Shown here piece after piece: positions 60,422 to 64,000 of a DNA stretch of 64,000 nt. This DNA is from Flavobacterium sp. DG2-3 (GTDB lineage Bacteria; Bacteroidota; Bacteroidia; Flavobacteriales; Flavobacteriaceae). Within the stretch, counting starts at the first letter, position 1; every line of letters begins with the position of its first letter. The translations under genes were made by a program, and so were the position numbers. Under the pieces are notes generated by a model, which worked only from the letters and a program-made list of their open reading frames with translations, did no database searches and had not been told where the DNA came from. The stretch lies in assembly GCF_030730925.1 (NCBI RefSeq), contig NZ_JAVAMB010000015.1, positions 46,824 to 110,823 on the forward strand. Reading direction: 5' to 3'.

Positions 60422-63400
60422 TTATTTATTAAGGTATAAGTAACCAGATTCTTGGTGAGAAGTTTTTGAACTGTCGTTGTATTTCAAAATATAGAAATAC
60501 GTTCCAACTGGCAGACCTTCCGCTTGTTTCACTGTAGAGCGTCCGTTAGAATATCCAACAAAAACACGATCATTATTGTTATACTGATCAATATTGAAAA
60601 CTAAAACCCCCCAACGGTTGTAAATTTCAACCGTATTATCTGGATAACATTCTATTCCTCTAATGTAGAATCTTGCATTCTTGCTGTCTCCGTTTGGAGA
60701 GAAAGCATTCATTACTTTAATAGAACATCCGTTTAAGTCTAAAACTGTAGGACTGTCTCCGCTATTGCTTGAATCGTCTGACTGGTCTTCTACTACAACT
60801 CCTCTTGAACTGCTACCTTTTACAGTTGCTTGATTACTTACGCTACCTCGATTAATATCTTCTTGCGTGATTTTGTAAACCGCTGTAAAATTAGTTTCGT
60901 TAGATTCATTTACTCCCAGATTAATTGCTTGTCCTGAAACTACAACTCCTGGTAATGGATCGTTTATCGTGATGCCAACAAGAGGCACATTTCCTGTATT
61001 GGTTACTGTAAATTTGTATGTAATCGTTTCTCCTGCATTTGCAAAACCGCTTTTATTTTCGTCATTGAAAACGGCTGTTTTGATCACCGAAATAGCAGGA
61101 ACTTCTACAAATACATTTAATACAGCCGTAGCACAGTTTGTTGAATTTGCTTTTTCGCAAACTTGATAAGTCAACGGATAATTTCCTCCTGGTGTGTTTG
61201 GCTTCACATTTACAGTTCCGTCTGCATTCCATTCAAAATATGGACTTTCTGTTACAGGTTTAACTTCAACATCTGCAGGATTTATTGGCTGTCCGTTTAT
61301 TAAATCATTTTCTAAAACATTTACAAATTCTAATGAACCATTAATTCCATCTGCGCTAACATCATTGTCATTATTTAAAGTAATCTGATTTATTGTTGGA
61401 GGCGCTGGGTCTGCAACATTATTAACAATAACCTTAATTACCGCCTGACTACAGTTTGATGTATTTGCTGCTTCACAAACCTGATAAGTCAATTCGTAAA
61501 CTCCATCTGGCGTATTCGCTGAAATATTAATTAAACCGTCTGCACTCAATGTAATATTCGGATTTACTACAGGAACCGATAACACAACATCTGAAGGATT
61601 GATTTTTGCTCCATTCAATACATCATTTTCAAAAATATTTACTGTAGCAGTTGCACCTTTCTTCACATTTATTGGTCCAGTTTCGTCATTATTTGCTTTT
61701 ATAGCAAATGTTGGACGTGCATTACAATCTGCAGTAGCTTGTGGATAAGCAACAGAAACTGTAACTGTAGGATTTAATGAAAATTCGATTTTCACTCCAT
61801 TTCTGGTAACTTCAAATCCATCAGCTCCTTCTGTCCATACACCATTGTTTAAAATCCATCCTGGCCAATCAATTCCTTTTCCATTACTATCAACTTCTGC
61901 TCCTGGCCATAAAAGATTGCCACTCAATGGTAAATCTGTCTGAGTTGCTACAACATTATTGTTGCTGTCAATCCATTTCACAGTCAATAAATTATTGGTT
62001 GTAAAATTATCTGGCGTTACAGTATAATTAACATAAGGAACATTGTTTGAACAATAGCTATTTGCAACTATTGACATTTTAGGTTCTGTTACCGTTACCT
62101 TTACAACATTTGATTTACAGTTGTCTGTATTTAATTTCTCGCAAATTGTATATGTAAGTTCATATTCTCCAGCAGGTGCGTTTGGTGCTAGTATAACATT
62201 TCCGTTTGCATCTACTGTTAGATACCCTTTTGGATCATCTTTAGTCACATCAAGTTTTACATCTGAAGGCACTAATGCATTTCCATTTTTAGTGTCATTA
62301 TCAAAAACATTAATCACTTTTTGCGGAACATTTACTCCAACTGCTGAAGGTACTAGATCTTCATTTGCAACAAGATCTCCCGCCGTTACTGGTACAGTTA
62401 TAATAACTGAATCGCAGTTTAACGGATTATTGTTTTCGCAGATTTTATACTCAACTTTATAATCTGCTGCCGGTGTATTTGGCGCAACAGTAATGGTATA
62501 ATCTGAATTTAACGTAAGTCCTGTCGGAAGTGTTCCGATAATTTCAAATTTAACTTCTCCTGCTGCTGTTCCAACTGCAATCGGATTTCCGTTTAATTTA
62601 TCATTTGCAATTAATGAAATGGTTGTTCCTCCGATATTTCCGTTTATTGATGCAATCACATCATCAACCGCATCGATTGCTGGAATTCCAACTGTCACTT
62701 TAACCGTATTTGAACTGCAGTTGTCTGGATTTAATTTCTCGCAGATTTCATAAGTCAGCTCATATTCTCCAGCTGGCAGATTGGCGCCTAAAACAATGTT
62801 TCCGTTTGCATCTACAGTTAAATATCCTTTTGGATCCGTTTTAGTCACATTAAGATTTACATCTGATGGCACTAATGGCTTTCCGTTTTTAGTATCATTA
62901 TCAAAAACATTTTCTCCTAATGTCTGAGGCACATTCGAACCTAAAACTGAAGGAATAACATCTTCATTTGCAACAAGATCTCCCGCCGTTACTGGTACAG
63001 TTATAATAACTGAATCGCAGTTTAACGGATTATTGTTTTCGCAAATTTTATACTCAACTTTATAATCTGAAGCTGGCGTATTTGGCGAAACAGTAATGGT
63101 ATAATCTGAATTTAACGTAAGTCCTGTCGGAAGTATTCCTATAATTTCAAATTTAACTTCTCCTGCTGCTGTTCCAACTTTAATCGGATTTCCATTTAAT
63201 TTATCATTTCCAATTAATGAAATAGTTGTTCCTCCAATATTTCCGTTTATTGATGCAATCACATCATCAACCGCATCGATTACAGGAAGACCTACCGTTA
63301 CTTTAACCGTATTTGAACTGCAGTTGTCTGGATTTAATTTCTCGCAGATTTCATAAGTCAGCTCATATTCTCCAGCTGGCGGATTGGCGCCTAAAACAAT

Positions 63401-64000
63401 GTTTCCGTTTGCATCTACACTTAAATATCCTTTCGGATCAGCTTTAGTCACATTCAGATTTACATCTGATGGCACTAATGGCTTTCCGTTTTTAGTATCA
63501 TTATCAAAAACATTTTCACCTAATGTCTGAGATACATTCGAACCTAAAACTGAAGGAATAATATCTTCGTTTGCTACAAGATCTCCTGCTGTTACCGGCA
63601 CAGTTATAATAACTGAATCGCAGTTTGCAGGAACTGCACCTACTTCACAAATCTCATATTTTATATTATAATCTCCTTTTGGAGTTCCTGGATTTACCGT
63701 AATAGTACCATTAGCATTTAATGTTAATCCTGATGGTAAAGCACCAATAATATCTATTGTAACTTTTCCAGAATCAGTTCCAATTACCGCCGGATTACCT
63801 TTAAAAGTATCGTTACCAATTAATGATACAGTTGTTCCTCCAATGTTTCCATTAATCGGATCAATGTTATCTACTACTGCATCTATTGCATTCACAACCT
63901 TAACTTCTGCAACCGCAGTTTTACAGTTTGAAGGGTTTGCACCCGTTTCGCAGATTGTATACGTAAGCGAGTATGTTCCAGATGCAGTGTTTGCAGCAAG
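60422..64000 (-). CDS. Large repeat adhesin with type B T9SS C-terminal domain (partial)
   Basis: The frame is open to the right edge of the window (at least 1192 residues visible), so the N-terminus is missing; a Met at 63895 is internal. The protein consists of Ig-like repeats of about 100 residues in alternating types, with signatures NIGGTTISLIGNDKLNGNP and ENVFDNDTKNGKPLVPSDV, each closing with a Cys pair of the form YxICE..(N)C. A DUF11-type repeat (VIKTAVFNDENKSGFANAGET) follows near the C-terminus. The last about 95 residues are the gliding-motility-associated type B CTD (NAFSPNGDSKN, VEIYNRWGVLVF, LPVGTYFYILKYND). It is exported by the T9SS with SprF help and acts at the cell surface. 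Confidence 0.93.
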   Translation of the reverse strand, partial: LAANTASGTYSLTYTICETGANPSNCKTAVAEVKVVNAIDAVVDNIDPINGNIGGTTVSLIGNDTFKGNPAVIGTDSGKVTIDIIGALPSGLTLNANGTITVNPGTPKGDYNIKYEICEVGAVPANCDSVIITVPVTAGDLVANEDIIPSVLGSNVSQTLGENVFDNDTKNGKPLVPSDVNLNVTKADPKGYLSVDANGNIVLGANPPAGEYELTYEICEKLNPDNCSSNTVKVTVGLPVIDAVDDVIASINGNIGGTTISLIGNDKLNGNPIKVGTAAGEVKFEIIGILPTGLTLNSDYTITVSPNTPASDYKVEYKICENNNPLNCDSVIITVPVTAGDLVANEDVIPSVLGSNVPQTLGENVFDNDTKNGKPLVPSDVNLNVTKTDPKGYLTVDANGNIVLGANLPAGEYELTYEICEKLNPDNCSSNTVKVTVGIPAIDAVDDVIASINGNIGGTTISLIANDKLNGNPIAVGTAAGEVKFEIIGTLPTGLTLNSDYTITVAPNTPAADYKVEYKICENNNPLNCDSVIITVPVTAGDLVANEDLVPSAVGVNVPQKVINVFDNDTKNGNALVPSDVKLDVTKDDPKGYLTVDANGNVILAPNAPAGEYELTYTICEKLNTDNCKSNVVKVTVTEPKMSIVANSYCSNNVPYVNYTVTPDNFTTNNLLTVKWIDSNNNVVATQTDLPLSGNLLWPGAEVDSNGKGIDWPGWILNNGVWTEGADGFEVTRNGVKIEFSLNPTVTVSVAYPQATADCNARPTFAIKANNDETGPINVKKGATATVNIFENDVLNGAKINPSDVVLSVPVVNPNITLSADGLINISANTPDGVYELTYQVCEAANTSNCSQAVIKVIVNNVADPAPPTINQITLNNDNDVSADGINGSLEFVNVLENDLINGQPINPADVEVKPVTESPYFEWNADGTVNVKPNTPGGNYPLTYQVCEKANSTNCATAVLNVFVEVPAISVIKTAVFNDENKSGFANAGETITYKFTVTNTGNVPLVGITINDPLPGVVVSGQAINLGVNESNETNFTAVYKITQEDINRGSVSNQATVKGSSSRGVVVEDQSDDSSNSGDSPTVLDLNGCSIKVMNAFSPNGDSKNARFYIRGIECYPDNTVEIYNRWGVLVFNIDQYNNNDRVFVGYSNGRSTVKQAEGLPVGTYFYILKYNDSSKTSHQESGYLYLNK
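62058..63880 (-). repeat. Triplicated 603-bp repeat units in the adhesin gene
   Basis: Three successive 201-codon units, each of two Ig-like repeats (type A NIGGTTISLIGND, type B DNDTKNGKPLVPSD), are nearly the same at the DNA level. The word TCATCAACCGCATCGAT recurs at 62661 and 63264, exactly 603 bp apart. The first visible unit (high coordinates) is more diverged in its type A half, and the last in its type B half. Boundaries are approximate. Confidence 0.8.

Noticed and set aside
60422..64000. The Met at 63895 as the true start of the adhesin
   Set aside because: The frame stays open to the window edge and continues the Ig-like repeats upstream (EVKVVNAIDAVVDN), so the Met is internal.
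1..64000. CRISPR arrays, IS elements, rRNA and tRNA genes
   Set aside because: I scanned for regularly spaced repeats, transposase motifs and conserved RNA words and found none; the only regular repeats are inside the adhesin gene.

Overview
The window reads as a chromosomal segment of a Flavobacterium close to the F. johnsoniae group (Bacteroidetes). The support is low GC, promoter elements of the TAnnTTTG type, type IX secretion/gliding genes (sprA, remB, a porG-like gene, three PorP/SprF-type proteins, a type B CTD adhesin), DUF4270/DUF4403/DUF4907 lipoproteins, and a malic enzyme fused to a phosphotransacetylase domain. No rRNA, tRNA, CRISPR array, IS element or prophage was seen.

Layout. 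1-5.2 kb (minus): 5' part of clpP, a structured non-coding element, trigger factor, a small membrane protein, an alpha/beta hydrolase, a DUF1016 PDDEXK nuclease and pdxJ. 5.3-13.8 kb (plus): CBS protein, NAD kinase, then an envelope-biogenesis run of porG-like, uppS, bamA, two ompH/skp genes and murI. 13.8-16.4 kb (minus): a DUF4270 lipoprotein coupled to an outer-membrane protein. 16.6-21.4 kb (plus): a surface/signalling module of beta-barrel, Kelch lipoprotein, DUF4907 lipoprotein, LytS-type kinase, intradiol-dioxygenase-like lipoprotein and LytTR regulator. 21.5-24.1 kb: gamma carbonic anhydrase, orphan PorP/SprF protein, NifU-like Fe-S scaffold. 24.1-26 kb (minus): a broken cysteine-peptidase-like effector gene followed by an overlapping lipoprotein that could be its immunity protein. 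26.2-27.6 kb: helical low-complexity protein and MscS channel. 27.7-35.7 kb (minus): tsaB, then a six-gene MacAB-TolC-like efflux operon with two adaptors and two permeases. 35.9-37.3 kb (plus): DUF4403 lipoprotein. 37.3-42.4 kb (minus): cytochrome oxidase assembly and subunit genes with heme O synthase. 42.6-56.6 kb (minus): remB, deoC, vanZ-like, gcvH, the 2399-residue sprA, ruvA and maeB. 56.7-64 kb (minus): CBS protein and an adhesin-SprF-OmpA operon whose adhesin runs off the right edge.

How the genes fit together. Much of the window serves the cell envelope. BamA/Skp would insert the barrels, and SprA is the T9SS outer-membrane pore. The PorP/SprF protein next to the type B CTD adhesin is the expected partner for its export and anchoring, and RemB ties the region to gliding. 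The oxidase cluster lacks subunits I/II, which must lie elsewhere. Most genes are ordinary core genes. The points most worth a second look are the disrupted effector/immunity pair, the branched intergenic element between tig and clpP, the LytS/LytTR-Kelch-dioxygenase module, the cysteine-less SCO relative and the 603-bp repeats in the adhesin gene.
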